Assembly: GCA_003164375.1 (NCBI GenBank)
Contig: PLTE01000261.1
Coordinates: forward strand, 1-27,111
Source of the DNA: Hyphomicrobiales bacterium
GTDB taxonomy: Bacteria > Pseudomonadota > Alphaproteobacteria > Rhizobiales > Xanthobacteraceae
DNA length: 27,111 nt
Direction of reading: 5' to 3'
The notes under the pieces are model-generated. The model saw only the letters and a program-made list of their open reading frames with translations, had not been told where the DNA came from and made no database searches. Positions within the stretch are counted from its first letter, which is position 1. Every line of letters starts with the position of its first letter. Both the position numbers and the translations under genes were made by a program. This document shows positions 1-6,995 of this stretch, in pieces.

Positions 1-965
1 ACCTCGACGCCGTAGACGTCCTGGAATTTCTGCACCATGGCGCGCGGACAGGCCGAGCCGCCGATCACCACGCGTTTGAGGAACGGCAGCTTGCAATGAT
101 GGGCTTCCAGATGTTGCAGCAACATCAGCCATACCGTCGGCACTGCGGCCGTGAAGCTGACGCGGTAGGTGTCGAGCAACTCGTAGAGCGACGCGCCGTC
201 GAGCTTGGGGCCCGGCATCACCATGGTCGCGCCGACCAAGGGCGTGGTCAAAACCAGTCCCCAGCAATTGGCATGGAACATCGGCACGACCGGCATGACC
301 ACGTCGCGCGCGCCGACACCCATCGCATCGGGCTGCGCCGCCATCAGCGAGTGCAGCACGTTGGAGCGATGCGAATAGACCACGCCCTTGGGCCCGCCCG
401 TCGTGCCGGATGTGTAGCACATGCCGGCGGCGGTATTTTCGTCGAACGATTTCCAGGCGAAGTCGCCGTCGACGTCGGCGATCCACTCTTCGTAGGGCAC
501 GGCGTTCTTCAGCGTTGTCGCCGGCATGTGCGCGGCGTCGGTCAGCACCACATAGCGTTCGATGGATTTAAGCTTGTCGGCGAGCTTTTCCAGGAGCGGT
601 ACGAAGGTAAGGTCGACCATCAGCAAACGGTCTTCGGCGTGGTTGACGATGCCTGCGATCTGCTCGGGGAACAGGCGCGGATTGATGGTGTGATAGATCG
701 CACCGATGCCCATGATGCCGTACCAGGCCTCGAGGTGCCGCCACGTGTTCCAAGCGAGCGTAGCCACGCGGTCGCCGAGTTTGATGCCGGCTTTGTCGAG
801 CCGCTGCGCCACCCGGAGCGCGCGCTTGCGCAATGCGGCGTAGTTCGTGGTGTGGAACGGGCCTTCGACCGAGCGCGTAATGATTTGCCGTTCGGCGTGA
901 TAGGTCGCGGCGTGATCGATGACGCGATGGCACAACAGCGGCCAGTCCTGCATCAGGCCAAGCAT
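1..965 (-). CDS. AMP-binding acyl-CoA synthetase (AlkK/DmdB-like), 5' part only
   Basis: The minus strand is open from an ATG at 965 to the left edge, giving about 321 residues of an adenylate-forming enzyme. Such enzymes activate a fatty or related carboxylic acid with ATP and CoA. The start reads MLGLMQDWPLLCHRVIDHAA, which resembles medium-chain AlkK and methylmercaptopropionyl-CoA ligase DmdB proteins. The phosphate-binding motif YTSGTTGGPKGV lies at about residues 184-195, and VVPMFHANCWG follows. The C-terminal domain, including the catalytic lysine, lies outside the window. No signal peptide is seen, so it is probably cytoplasmic. It is transcribed away from the extensin-like gene. Substrate chain length cannot be read from the sequence; the family call is firm. 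Confidence 0.93.
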   Translation of the reverse strand, partial: MLGLMQDWPLLCHRVIDHAATYHAERQIITRSVEGPFHTTNYAALRKRALRVAQRLDKAGIKLGDRVATLAWNTWRHLEAWYGIMGIGAIYHTINPRLFPEQIAGIVNHAEDRLLMVDLTFVPLLEKLADKLKSIERYVVLTDAAHMPATTLKNAVPYEEWIADVDGDFAWKSFDENTAAGMCYTSGTTGGPKGVVYSHRSNVLHSLMAAQPDAMGVGARDVVMPVVPMFHANCWGLVLTTPLVGATMVMPGPKLDGASLYELLDTYRVSFTAAVPTVWLMLLQHLEAHHCKLPFLKRVVIGGSACPRAMVQKFQDVYGVE

Positions 966-1069
966 GGCGTTCCCCCTATCTCGACTTTATCGGAAGGTTA
1001 CCTGTCCCGGCCGGCCAGGCAAACTCCTTCGTTGGGGCATCGCACAATGCCGCGCCGCACAACAGCTTG

Positions 1070-1085
1070 TCTGCCGGCCGGCAGA
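1070..1085. promoter_or_regulatory. 16-bp perfect palindrome between divergent genes
   Basis: TCTGCCGGCCGGCAGA is a perfect inverted repeat. It lies in the 192-base gap between the acyl-CoA synthetase start (965) and the extensin-like start (1158). Its position would suit an operator. However, GC-rich DNA makes CCGGCCGG cores common, and no regulator gene is adjacent, so this is only a candidate site. Confidence 0.25.
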
Positions 1086-1157
1086 TGGCCTAAAGCATGT
1101 CCGCCATCGGCTCGATCCCACAACGGACGGCGCCACGATTGTGCCGGAGATGTTCGC

Positions 1158-2135
1158 GTGAAATGGGCTGTCGTCATTGCCGTCCTGTTCAGCGCGACTG
1201 CGATGGCGGCGGCGCAGGACGTAAGCCGTCCAAGCGCCGTGCCGCCAGCGCAACGAACAAGACCCGCGCATGGCGCAGCACAGGCGGCGCAGCCATTGGC
1301 CGTCGTCATTCCGCAACAATTCGCGCCGTCGCAAGAAGCCTATGCGTCGATGCCGGAAAGCGCCGACGCCGCGGCGCCGGCGGCGCCGTCGGCCTGCCAG
1401 TCGCGCCTGGCCAAGATCGCGGCGTTTCAGGCGCTGCCGCTTCTGGTCGGCGCTGGCGAGTGCGGCGCGACCGATGTGGTGCTGATGGATACCGTGATCC
1501 TGCCCGATCAGAGCAGGGTCGCGGTGACGCCGCCGGCGACGCTGCGCTGTCCGATGGCGGAACAGGTAGCGCTTTGGGTGCGCATCGACGTCGTCCCGTC
1601 GCTGAAGGATTTCCCGCCGCTGCTGGGCGTCGACAATTTCGCGTCCTATGACTGCCGCGGCCGCAATAACATACGCGCCGCCCAGCTGAGCGAGCACGGC
1701 CGCGCCGATGCGCTCGACGTGCGCGATTTCAAGGTCGCCGACGGCCGCGCACTCACGCTGACCGACGTCAATGTCGCCAAGGATTGGCGCGCGGCGATCC
1801 GCACCAGCGCCTGCGCGCGGTTCTCGACGGTGCTTGGCCCGGGCTCCGACGGCTTTCACGAGGAGCACATCCATCTCGATCTCGCCGAGCGCCGCAACGG
1901 CTACAAAGTGTGCCAGTGGGACGTGCGCGAGCCGCCACCGCCGCCGGTGGTGCAGGCAAAAGAGGCAACGCCGTCAACTAGCGACGCGGCGGCGCCGGTC
2001 GCCGACACTGCAACGGACGACGAAGACGCGGCGCCGATTCCGCTTGACGAAGTGCCGCTGCCGCGGCCGCGCCCGAGAACTGCGAATGCCGCGGACGACG
2101 GATCGATGTCTTCGAGAAAGTCGCGCAGCAATTGA
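1158..2135 (+). CDS. Exported extensin-like C-terminal domain protein
   Basis: This 325-residue protein starts at GTG 1158, with GGAG about 9 bases upstream. The frame is open far upstream, but that part is antisense to the acyl-CoA synthetase. Starting at 1158 gives a clean signal peptide (VKWAVVIAVLFSATAMAAAQ). A Pro/Ala-rich linker covers about residues 20-80. The extensin-like C-terminal domain (PF06904 type) follows, with cysteines in SACQSRL, GECGA, LRCPM, YDCRGRN and SACARF, and the blocks SEHGRADALDV and GFHEEHIHLDL. The histidine and acidic residues in those blocks resemble metal-dependent peptidase or carboxypeptidase-like folds, but activity is not established. The tail is low-complexity and acidic, then Pro/Arg-rich. 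A periplasmic or cell-wall location is inferred. Confidence 0.85.
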   Translation: MKWAVVIAVLFSATAMAAAQDVSRPSAVPPAQRTRPAHGAAQAAQPLAVVIPQQFAPSQEAYASMPESADAAAPAAPSACQSRLAKIAAFQALPLLVGAGECGATDVVLMDTVILPDQSRVAVTPPATLRCPMAEQVALWVRIDVVPSLKDFPPLLGVDNFASYDCRGRNNIRAAQLSEHGRADALDVRDFKVADGRALTLTDVNVAKDWRAAIRTSACARFSTVLGPGSDGFHEEHIHLDLAERRNGYKVCQWDVREPPPPPVVQAKEATPSTSDAAAPVADTATDDEDAAPIPLDEVPLPRPRPRTANAADDGSMSSRKSRSN

Positions 2136-2138
2136 CGT

Positions 2139-2177
2139 AAAAAAAGGAACCGGGCACTGCGCCCGGTCTCAATTTTC
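2139..2177. terminator. Bidirectional hairpin terminator between convergent genes
   Basis: The stem ACCGGGC (2149-2155) pairs with GCCCGGT (2161-2167) around a 5-base loop. An A-run precedes it (2139-2145) and AATTTT follows. It lies just after the extensin-like stop and downstream of the convergent histidine-rich gene, so it could end transcripts from both sides. Confidence 0.6.
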
Positions 2178-2215
2178 GCATCGGCCTGTAGCGGCCGGTT
2201 TAGACGACGCGAGGA

Positions 2216-2386
2216 TTAGTCGTGCTTGATAACGACAGCGCCCCTGTCGTGATGATGCCAGTCGTGGTGATGATGATGATGACCACCACCGATAACGACG
2301 ACCGGATCGGCCATCGCGGGCGCGGCGTAGGGAAGAGCCAGTCCGAGTGAGACCAGGGCGGCAAGAGTAAGAATGAACGTTCGCAT
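2216..2386 (-). CDS. Small exported histidine-rich protein
   Basis: ATG 2386 follows a strong ribosome site (GGAGG about 6 bases upstream) and encodes 56 residues. Residues 1-23 form a textbook signal peptide ending in APAMA. The mature part is only about 33 residues: DPVVVIGGG, then HHHHHHDWHHHDR, then a short GAVVIKHD end. Nine histidines in a 13-residue stretch suggest binding of Ni, Zn, Cu or Co in the periplasm; this is inferred from composition only. The frame stays open upstream to 2485, but the ribosome site and signal peptide support the internal ATG. It converges on the extensin-like gene and is divergent from the transaminase. I do not recognise a named family. Confidence 0.72.
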   Translation of the reverse strand: MRTFILTLAALVSLGLALPYAAPAMADPVVVIGGGHHHHHHDWHHHDRGAVVIKHD

Positions 2387-2556
2387 TGTTGACCTCCAAA
2401 TGGCGTTATCTGACGCGACAACAATTCGCGCGCAGAGAAACCGTTCCGAAGAGAGTTCTGAACGAATATTCAGACGCGCTTGCATCTGCTATGAGGACAA
2501 GACTCTGACGCTGCCACGATAGTGGCAGCGATACGACCGTACTGCCAAAGGACAAC

Positions 2557-3945
2557 ATGTCTCCGCTCAGCAATATTGCGTCCCGCGACGTCGAAACGCT
2601 GGTGCACCCCTATGTTAATCTCGCCAGCTTTCGCGAGACCGGCCCGCTCATCATCGAGCGCGGCCAGGGCGTCTATGTCTACGACTCAGACGGCAAGCCT
2701 TATATCGAGGGCATGGCCGGGCTGTGGTGCACCGCGCTCGGCTACGGCAACGAGGAATTGGTCGAAGCCGCGGCGACGCAGATGCGCAAGCTCTCGTTCG
2801 CCCATCTGTTCAGCGGGCGCAGCCACGATCCGGCGATCGAGCTCGCGGAAAAGCTCAAAGAGATCGCGCCGGCGCCGATATCCAAGGTGTTCTTCTGCAA
2901 TTCAGGATCGGAGGCGAACGACACCCAGGTCAAACTCGTCTGGTATCTCAACAATGCGCTCGGCCGGCCGAAGAAGAAAAAAATCATCAGCCGCGTGAAG
3001 GCCTATCACGGCGTAACGGTTGTGGCGGCGTCGCTGACCGGCCTGCCCGCCAATCACCGCGATTTCGACCTGCCGCTGCCGGGCTTTTTGCATGCCTCAT
3101 GTCCGCATCATTATCGCTTCGCGCAAGACGGCGAGAGCGAAGAGCAATTTTCAGCACGCCTGGCCGAAGAACTCGACGCGCTGATCGTCAAGGAAGGCCC
3201 GGATACCGTTGCCGCCTTCATCGCCGAGCCGGTGATGGGCGCGGGCGGCGTGATCGTGCCGCCGCGCGGCTATTTCGAAAAAATCATGGCGGTCTGTCTA
3301 AAACACGACGTGTTCATAATCAGCGACGAGGTGATCTGCGGCTTCGGCCGGCTGGGCACGCGGTTCGGCTGCGAAAAGCTCAATTTCGTCCCGCAGTCGA
3401 TTTCGATCGCCAAGGCGTTGTCGTCGGCCTATCTGCCGATCGCCGGTGTCATGATTCCCGAAATCATGTACCAGGCTCTCCTTACCGAGAGCAAAAAGAT
3501 CGGCGTCTTCGGTCACGGCTTCACCTACGGCGGCCATCCGGTTTCCGCCGCGGTTGCGCTCAAGGCGATCGAGATCTACGCCCGCGAGCGCGTCGTCGAG
3601 CGCGCCGCCGAGCGGACGCCGCAATTCCAGGCGCGGCTTTCGGCGCTCGGCCGGCATCCTCTGGTCGGCGAAGCGCGCGGGCTCGGTCTGATCGGTGGGA
3701 GGGAACTGGTCGCCGACAAGACCAGCAAGCGTTCCTTCGCCCCACAGCACGGCGTCGGCGGACGCGCGGTACAGTTCGCGGAAGCCGAAGGCCTGATCGT
3801 ACGCGCCGTGCTCGGCGACGTCGTGACGTTGTGCCCGCCGCTCGTCATCAGCGCGGAGGAAATCGATGAATTGTTCGACCGGCTGACCCGGGCGCTCGAC
3901 AAAACGCTCGATTGGGTGACCCGCGAGCGCCTCGCGCAGTCGTGA
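2557..3945 (+). CDS. Class III (omega) aminotransferase, PLP-dependent
   Basis: ATG 2557 is preceded by AAAGGA and encodes 462 residues, a normal length for the family. Class III hallmarks are in order: the cofactor phosphate-binding segment FFCNSGSEAND (112-122), YHG (150-152), the Asp that pairs with the pyridine nitrogen in IISDEVICGFGR (D257) and the Schiff-base lysine in SIAKALSS (K286). GFTYGGHPVSAA (321-332) is also typical. It moves an amino group from an amine or omega-amino acid to a keto acid, commonly pyruvate. Relatives include beta-alanine:pyruvate, putrescine:pyruvate (SpuC-type) and biocatalytic omega-transaminases. The gene stands alone between unrelated genes, so context does not reveal the substrate. 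A cytoplasmic location is expected. Confidence 0.92.
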   Translation: MSPLSNIASRDVETLVHPYVNLASFRETGPLIIERGQGVYVYDSDGKPYIEGMAGLWCTALGYGNEELVEAAATQMRKLSFAHLFSGRSHDPAIELAEKLKEIAPAPISKVFFCNSGSEANDTQVKLVWYLNNALGRPKKKKIISRVKAYHGVTVVAASLTGLPANHRDFDLPLPGFLHASCPHHYRFAQDGESEEQFSARLAEELDALIVKEGPDTVAAFIAEPVMGAGGVIVPPRGYFEKIMAVCLKHDVFIISDEVICGFGRLGTRFGCEKLNFVPQSISIAKALSSAYLPIAGVMIPEIMYQALLTESKKIGVFGHGFTYGGHPVSAAVALKAIEIYARERVVERAAERTPQFQARLSALGRHPLVGEARGLGLIGGRELVADKTSKRSFAPQHGVGGRAVQFAEAEGLIVRAVLGDVVTLCPPLVISAEEIDELFDRLTRALDKTLDWVTRERLAQS

Positions 3946-4023
3946 AGGCCAATGTGAGGACCATGCATCGAGTTCCTGCCGCAATGAACACTCCGTTCAT
4001 CTCTCGCGCGCTATGAGGCTGCG

Positions 4024-4968
4024 GTGGATATCCGGCATCGGACCGTTATGAATTTGACCGCCAGCAAAGGCCTCGGCATCGCGCGAGCGGCAAAGCCGCG
4101 GCTGACGCGGCGACGCTTTCTCACCGCAAGCGCCGGGCTCGTCGGGCTATCCGCGACAGCGACCGGCGCCTATGCCGGCGCGATCGAGCCACTCGGCCTC
4201 GTCGTCACGCCCTATGCGCTGACACCGCCGGGCTGGCCTGCTGACCGAAAGCTTACGATCACAGTCATTGCCGACCTTCATGCCGGCTGGCCCGACATGC
4301 CGCTGCCGCATATCCGTCACGTGATCGACACCGCAAATGCTTTGCGGTCCGACCTGATCGTGCTGCTCGGGGACTTCAAGGCCTGGTACCGGTTCAAGAT
4401 GAAACCTGTCGCCGACCAGGACTGGGCGGCGGAACTGACACGGCTGGAAGCTCCCCTCGGAGTTTGGGCGATCCTCGGCAACCACGATTGGTGGCACGAC
4501 CTCGAGGGCGTACGTGGCGCGCTGGCCGATATCCGCATCCCGCTACTGGAAAACGAAGCGGTGCTGCTGGGTGAAACCCGACAGCGGTTCTGGCTCGCAG
4601 GGCTCGGCGATCAGATCGCTTACCCGCTCGGCGGTGGCCAATTCCGCGGTGTCGACGACCTTCCGGGCACGCTGGCGCAGGTCAAGACCGACGATCCCGT
4701 GCTGCTGTTGGTCCACGAGCCGGATATTTTTACCAAAGTGCCGTCCCGCGTCGCGCTGACGCTCGCCGGCCATACCCATGGCGGTCAAATCCGCGTGCCG
4801 TTCGTCTGGCAGCACTTCGTACCATCGCAGTATGGCGCCCGCTTCGCGTATGGCCATGTGATCGAGGACAACCGCCACCTGATCGTCTCCGGCGGGCTCG
4901 GCACCAGCATCGTTCCGGCCCGCTTCGGCGTGCCGCCCGAAATCGTCCACGTCACGCTCGGCGCCTGA
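4024..4968 (+). CDS. Tat-exported metallophosphoesterase (YaeI-like)
   Basis: GTG 4024 has GAGG about 6 bases upstream; ATG 4048 (residue 9) is the alternative start. From GTG the protein has 314 residues. A twin-arginine signal (TRRRFLTAS, about 28-36) is followed by a hydrophobic stretch ending near AYAGA, so export of a folded metalloenzyme is predicted. The calcineurin-like dimetal site is complete: ADLHAG (D84, H86), LLGDFK (D117), LGNHDWW (N153, H154), LVHEPD (H231) and AGHTHGGQ (H250, H252). It should hydrolyse phosphomono- or diesters outside the cytoplasmic membrane. YaeI-type family members act on phosphodiesters or lipid-linked phosphates; the true substrate is unknown. It sits 78 bases after the transaminase on the same strand and may be co-transcribed. 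Confidence 0.88.
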   Translation: MDIRHRTVMNLTASKGLGIARAAKPRLTRRRFLTASAGLVGLSATATGAYAGAIEPLGLVVTPYALTPPGWPADRKLTITVIADLHAGWPDMPLPHIRHVIDTANALRSDLIVLLGDFKAWYRFKMKPVADQDWAAELTRLEAPLGVWAILGNHDWWHDLEGVRGALADIRIPLLENEAVLLGETRQRFWLAGLGDQIAYPLGGGQFRGVDDLPGTLAQVKTDDPVLLLVHEPDIFTKVPSRVALTLAGHTHGGQIRVPFVWQHFVPSQYGARFAYGHVIEDNRHLIVSGGLGTSIVPARFGVPPEIVHVTLGA

Positions 4969-4974
4969 ACGTTC

Positions 4975-5080
4975 GAGCAGGATGATTTATCTCCGAATCG
5001 TCATCCTGCTCTAACTGTTGGTTTGTTGCCTGTCCGGACCCATAACCAGTTTCGACTTTTGCTGGACACGCTCTCATAAG
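4975..5080. repeat. Rhizobiales-type palindromic intergenic repeat
   Basis: GAGCAGGATGA (4975-4985) and TCATCCTGCTC (5001-5011) form a perfect 11-bp inverted repeat with a 15-base loop. A segment running to about 5080 follows, with TTTCGACTTTTGCTGGACACGC. From memory, this mosaic resembles abundant dispersed intergenic repeats of Bradyrhizobium and relatives. It starts 6 bases after the metallophosphoesterase stop and may also act as its 3' stem-loop. Confidence 0.65.
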
Positions 5081-5108
5081 CAAACGGCGCCGACCGAGGT
5101 CGGCGCCG
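5078..5108 (-). terminator. Intrinsic terminator of the L,D-transpeptidase gene
   Basis: CGGCGCCGAC (5085-5094) and GTCGGCGCCG (5099-5108) form a perfect 10-bp stem with a 4-base loop. On the minus strand a T-rich tail (TTTGCTT) follows. It lies 26 bases past the stop of the minus-strand L,D-transpeptidase gene. Confidence 0.7.
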
Positions 5109-5134
5109 CGCACCCCCCGATATTCGCGGATGGC

Positions 5135-5815
5135 TTAGAACGGTTTCGTTGATGCCGGAGGCTCGGAGCCGGCCGCCACTTGCGGGCTATACGGCGCATC
5201 GCCCTGCTTCGGCGCCAGCACCACGACGATCGTGCCGACCTTGACGCGGTTGTAGAGGTCGATCGCGTCTTCGTTGGTCATGCGGATGCAGCCGGACGAA
5301 ATGGCTTGGCCGATATATTCGGGCTGGTTGGTGCCGTGGATGCGGTACAGCGTATCCTTGTTGCCGGAATACAAATACATGCCGCGCGCACCCATCGGAT
5401 TATGCGGTCCGCCGGTGACGTAGGCCGGCAACGGTCCAAGCCGTTGCTGCTCGCCTGACGTCGGTACCCAAGCCGGCCATTCTTCCATGCGGCCAACCTT
5501 GGCGACCCCGCTCCAGACCTGAGCCTCTTCGCCGACGGCGATGCCGTAACGAATCGCTTGGCCCTTCGGCAACACGTAGTAGAGGAACTTGCTGTCGCTA
5601 TCGACGACGATCGTGCCCGGAGCTTCCTTACGGGTGTAATCGACGATGTGGCGCTTATAGGGCTCAGGAATCGCGGCCTGCGCATAGGGCAGGTTGGACA
5701 TCAATTCCTTATCGCGCGCATTCCAGCCGACCTGCGTTGACGGCTCGAGCGTCTCCTGCATGCAGCCGCCCAGCGCCACGCCGATGATCAAGAATGCGAT
5801 TATACGCGTGAACAT
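5135..5815 (-). CDS. L,D-transpeptidase lipoprotein (YkuD domain)
   Basis: From ATG 5815 the product has 226 residues and begins with a lipoprotein signal (MFTRIIAFLIIGVALGGC, acylated Cys18). The frame continues 22 codons upstream, but that extension would bury the signal peptide. The YkuD catalytic domain covers about residues 67-200, with GPHNPMGARGMYLY, RIHGTNQPEYIG (H160) and SSGCIRM (catalytic C176). The residue before Gly-Cys is Ser rather than the common His, a known variant among ErfK/YbiS-like members. Such enzymes form 3-3 diaminopimelate cross-links or attach proteins such as lipoproteins or beta-barrel proteins to peptidoglycan. The tail after 205 is Pro/Ser-rich. A periplasmic, membrane-anchored location is expected. 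It is a single-gene unit with its own terminator. Confidence 0.9.
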   Translation of the reverse strand: MFTRIIAFLIIGVALGGCMQETLEPSTQVGWNARDKELMSNLPYAQAAIPEPYKRHIVDYTRKEAPGTIVVDSDSKFLYYVLPKGQAIRYGIAVGEEAQVWSGVAKVGRMEEWPAWVPTSGEQQRLGPLPAYVTGGPHNPMGARGMYLYSGNKDTLYRIHGTNQPEYIGQAISSGCIRMTNEDAIDLYNRVKVGTIVVVLAPKQGDAPYSPQVAAGSEPPASTKPF

Positions 5816-6193
5816 CACTCGCCTATCTCTCCGCCCGCCCTGCGCCCCGGCCGATGAATAGTGTGAATCCCAATACCCCAAACCGCCGCAGCCATGCCAG
5901 TCGATACTTCACTCCGACTGCAAGGTCTGCGCCGACTGTTGCAGGAATGCCGCAGTCGCCTTGGTCAGCGTGGACAACTGGCCGATAAGCACGGCCAATT
6001 CCCCGTCTGGTCGCGCCCGGTCAGTATGGTCCCGAGACATTAAGCAAGAGTTTACCACAATCCGTGCAGGTAGGCCGAATGCTTGGTTGCACGATCGGAA
6101 TGTCACGGCGGCGCACTATTTGTCGCCCATTTCCGCCGCAGTCATCGCCTAGAACTTGATCATCGCTCATCGACAAGGGAACGGGGTTCCGAA
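5816..6193. other. Intergenic region, divergent genes
   Basis: This 378-base gap holds the start regions of the minus-strand L,D-transpeptidase and the plus-strand 74-residue protein. A minus-strand reading frame at 5909-6040 (43 codons from ATG 6040, ending AQTLQSE) is open. It has no clear ribosome site, so I do not call it a gene. No recognisable promoter or RNA was found. Confidence 0.4.
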
Positions 6194-6418
6194 ATGACGA
6201 ACTTTACCGCCGAAATGGCCAAGAAAGCCGCCGAAAAACACACAGGGCAGACAAAGTCAGACGGAAACGGTGCCGAAAATAACAGCCTCGACAGCCGCTA
6301 CGGTCAGATCGGGATATCCGCTGTCGCCGCGGCAGCTCGCTATCAGGGCGACGCCAAGAACCCGGCCTATGCGCCAGCGCCGGCCTGGCGGCGCGGTTAC
6401 TCCGGCGAAGCCGCATAA
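6194..6418 (+). CDS. Small hydrophilic protein of unknown function
   Basis: ATG 6194 has the purine-rich AAGGGAACGGGG upstream and encodes 74 residues. The N-terminal half is Lys/Glu/Ala-rich and probably helical (MAKKAAEKHTG). A polar Asn/Asp/Gly stretch follows, then RYGQIGISAVAAAARYQGD and an Ala/Pro-rich end. There is no signal peptide, membrane segment or cysteine, so it should be cytoplasmic. A clear terminator 45 bases downstream suggests an independent transcript. The frame extends upstream to 6083 without a better start. I recall similar hypothetical proteins in rhizobial genomes but cannot assign a function. Confidence 0.65.
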   Translation: MTNFTAEMAKKAAEKHTGQTKSDGNGAENNSLDSRYGQIGISAVAAAARYQGDAKNPAYAPAPAWRRGYSGEAA

Positions 6419-6462
6419 GCGGAGTCTTCCACCGCGGCCACGTCCAGCCAGAGTCGGACGCA

Positions 6463-6487
6463 AAGGGGACGAGGAGTCCCCTTTTTC
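6463..6487 (+). terminator. Intrinsic terminator
   Basis: AAGGGGAC (6463-6470) pairs with GTCCCCTT (6476-6483) around the loop GAGGA, followed by T residues. It ends the 74-residue protein gene and lies 32 bases from the end of the convergent SPW gene. Confidence 0.85.
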
Positions 6488-6518
6488 ATTTGGAATTTAC
6501 GCCAAACGCATCACGGGT

Positions 6519-6878
6519 TCAGTGGCTTGCCGGAATGCGCGGGGACGACTCCCGCGTCAGCCAGACCTCTAAAGCCGCCAACGTCGCCACGATGACACCG
6601 ATCACCACGTCAATGGTCATCGCGTCGCTGTCCTGGAAGCCGAGCAGCCAAGGCGATACGATCAATACCAAGCCTGCGACCAGAATGAACCACTCCTCCC
6701 ACACCGCAAAAGCGGCGAGCGCGGCAATCGAAAGTACCGCGATGATGATCCCGACAACCGATGCGGTCTGCCATTGCACGCCGATGGACAGATCGAACAG
6801 CCACGGCGAGAAGAAAAGAACACCGCTGAGAATGAGGTTCACCACGTCGCACAAACGCACGCTCGACCAGTCGTCCAT
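6519..6878 (-). CDS. SPW-repeat integral membrane protein
   Basis: ATG 6878 has GAGGA about 6 bases upstream and encodes 119 residues. There are two similar halves, each with an SPW motif: LFFSPWLFDL (about 22-31) and IVSPWLLGF (about 74-82). This matches the SPW repeat family (PF03779 type). Four hydrophobic helices are visible and no enzymatic motif is present. Function is unknown in the family; members often occur near stress or respiratory genes. The frame extends 26 codons upstream through a Cys-rich stretch, but the ribosome site favours the internal ATG. A possible EcfG promoter upstream is listed separately. It is divergent from engB. Confidence 0.82.
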   Translation of the reverse strand: MDDWSSVRLCDVVNLILSGVLFFSPWLFDLSIGVQWQTASVVGIIIAVLSIAALAAFAVWEEWFILVAGLVLIVSPWLLGFQDSDAMTIDVVIGVIVATLAALEVWLTRESSPRIPASH

Positions 6879-6919
6879 GATGTCCTCGCTGCAGTGCGCA
6901 CACGATCCAGCGCTGGAGC

Positions 6920-6944
6920 AACAGCAGGCGCCGAGTTTGGTTCC
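6920..6944 (-). promoter_or_regulatory. Candidate EcfG-type general-stress promoter of the SPW gene
   Basis: On the minus strand GGAAC (6944-6940) is followed after exactly 16 bases by TGTT (6923-6920). The alphaproteobacterial EcfG consensus is GGAAC, 16-17 bases, then CGTT, so one base differs. The implied transcript start would leave a leader of roughly 35 bases before ATG 6878. The assignment is by eye only. Confidence 0.4.
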
Positions 6945-6995
6945 GTCTCGCGGCATTCGACAGGCGCAAAGCGACGTCGAGAAAGGCGGCGTGAC

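Noticed and set aside
96..1157. Long plus-strand frame continuing upstream of the extensin-like gene
   Set aside because: It is antisense to the clear acyl-CoA synthetase. The signal peptide and ribosome site place the real start at 1158.
2420..2445. GGAAC element upstream of the histidine-rich gene
   Set aside because: The nearest TGTT is 19 bases away, outside the 16-17 base spacing of EcfG promoters.
5909..6040. 43-codon minus-strand ORF
   Set aside because: It has no ribosome site, no recognisable domain and no motif. It is kept only as a remark in the intergenic entry.
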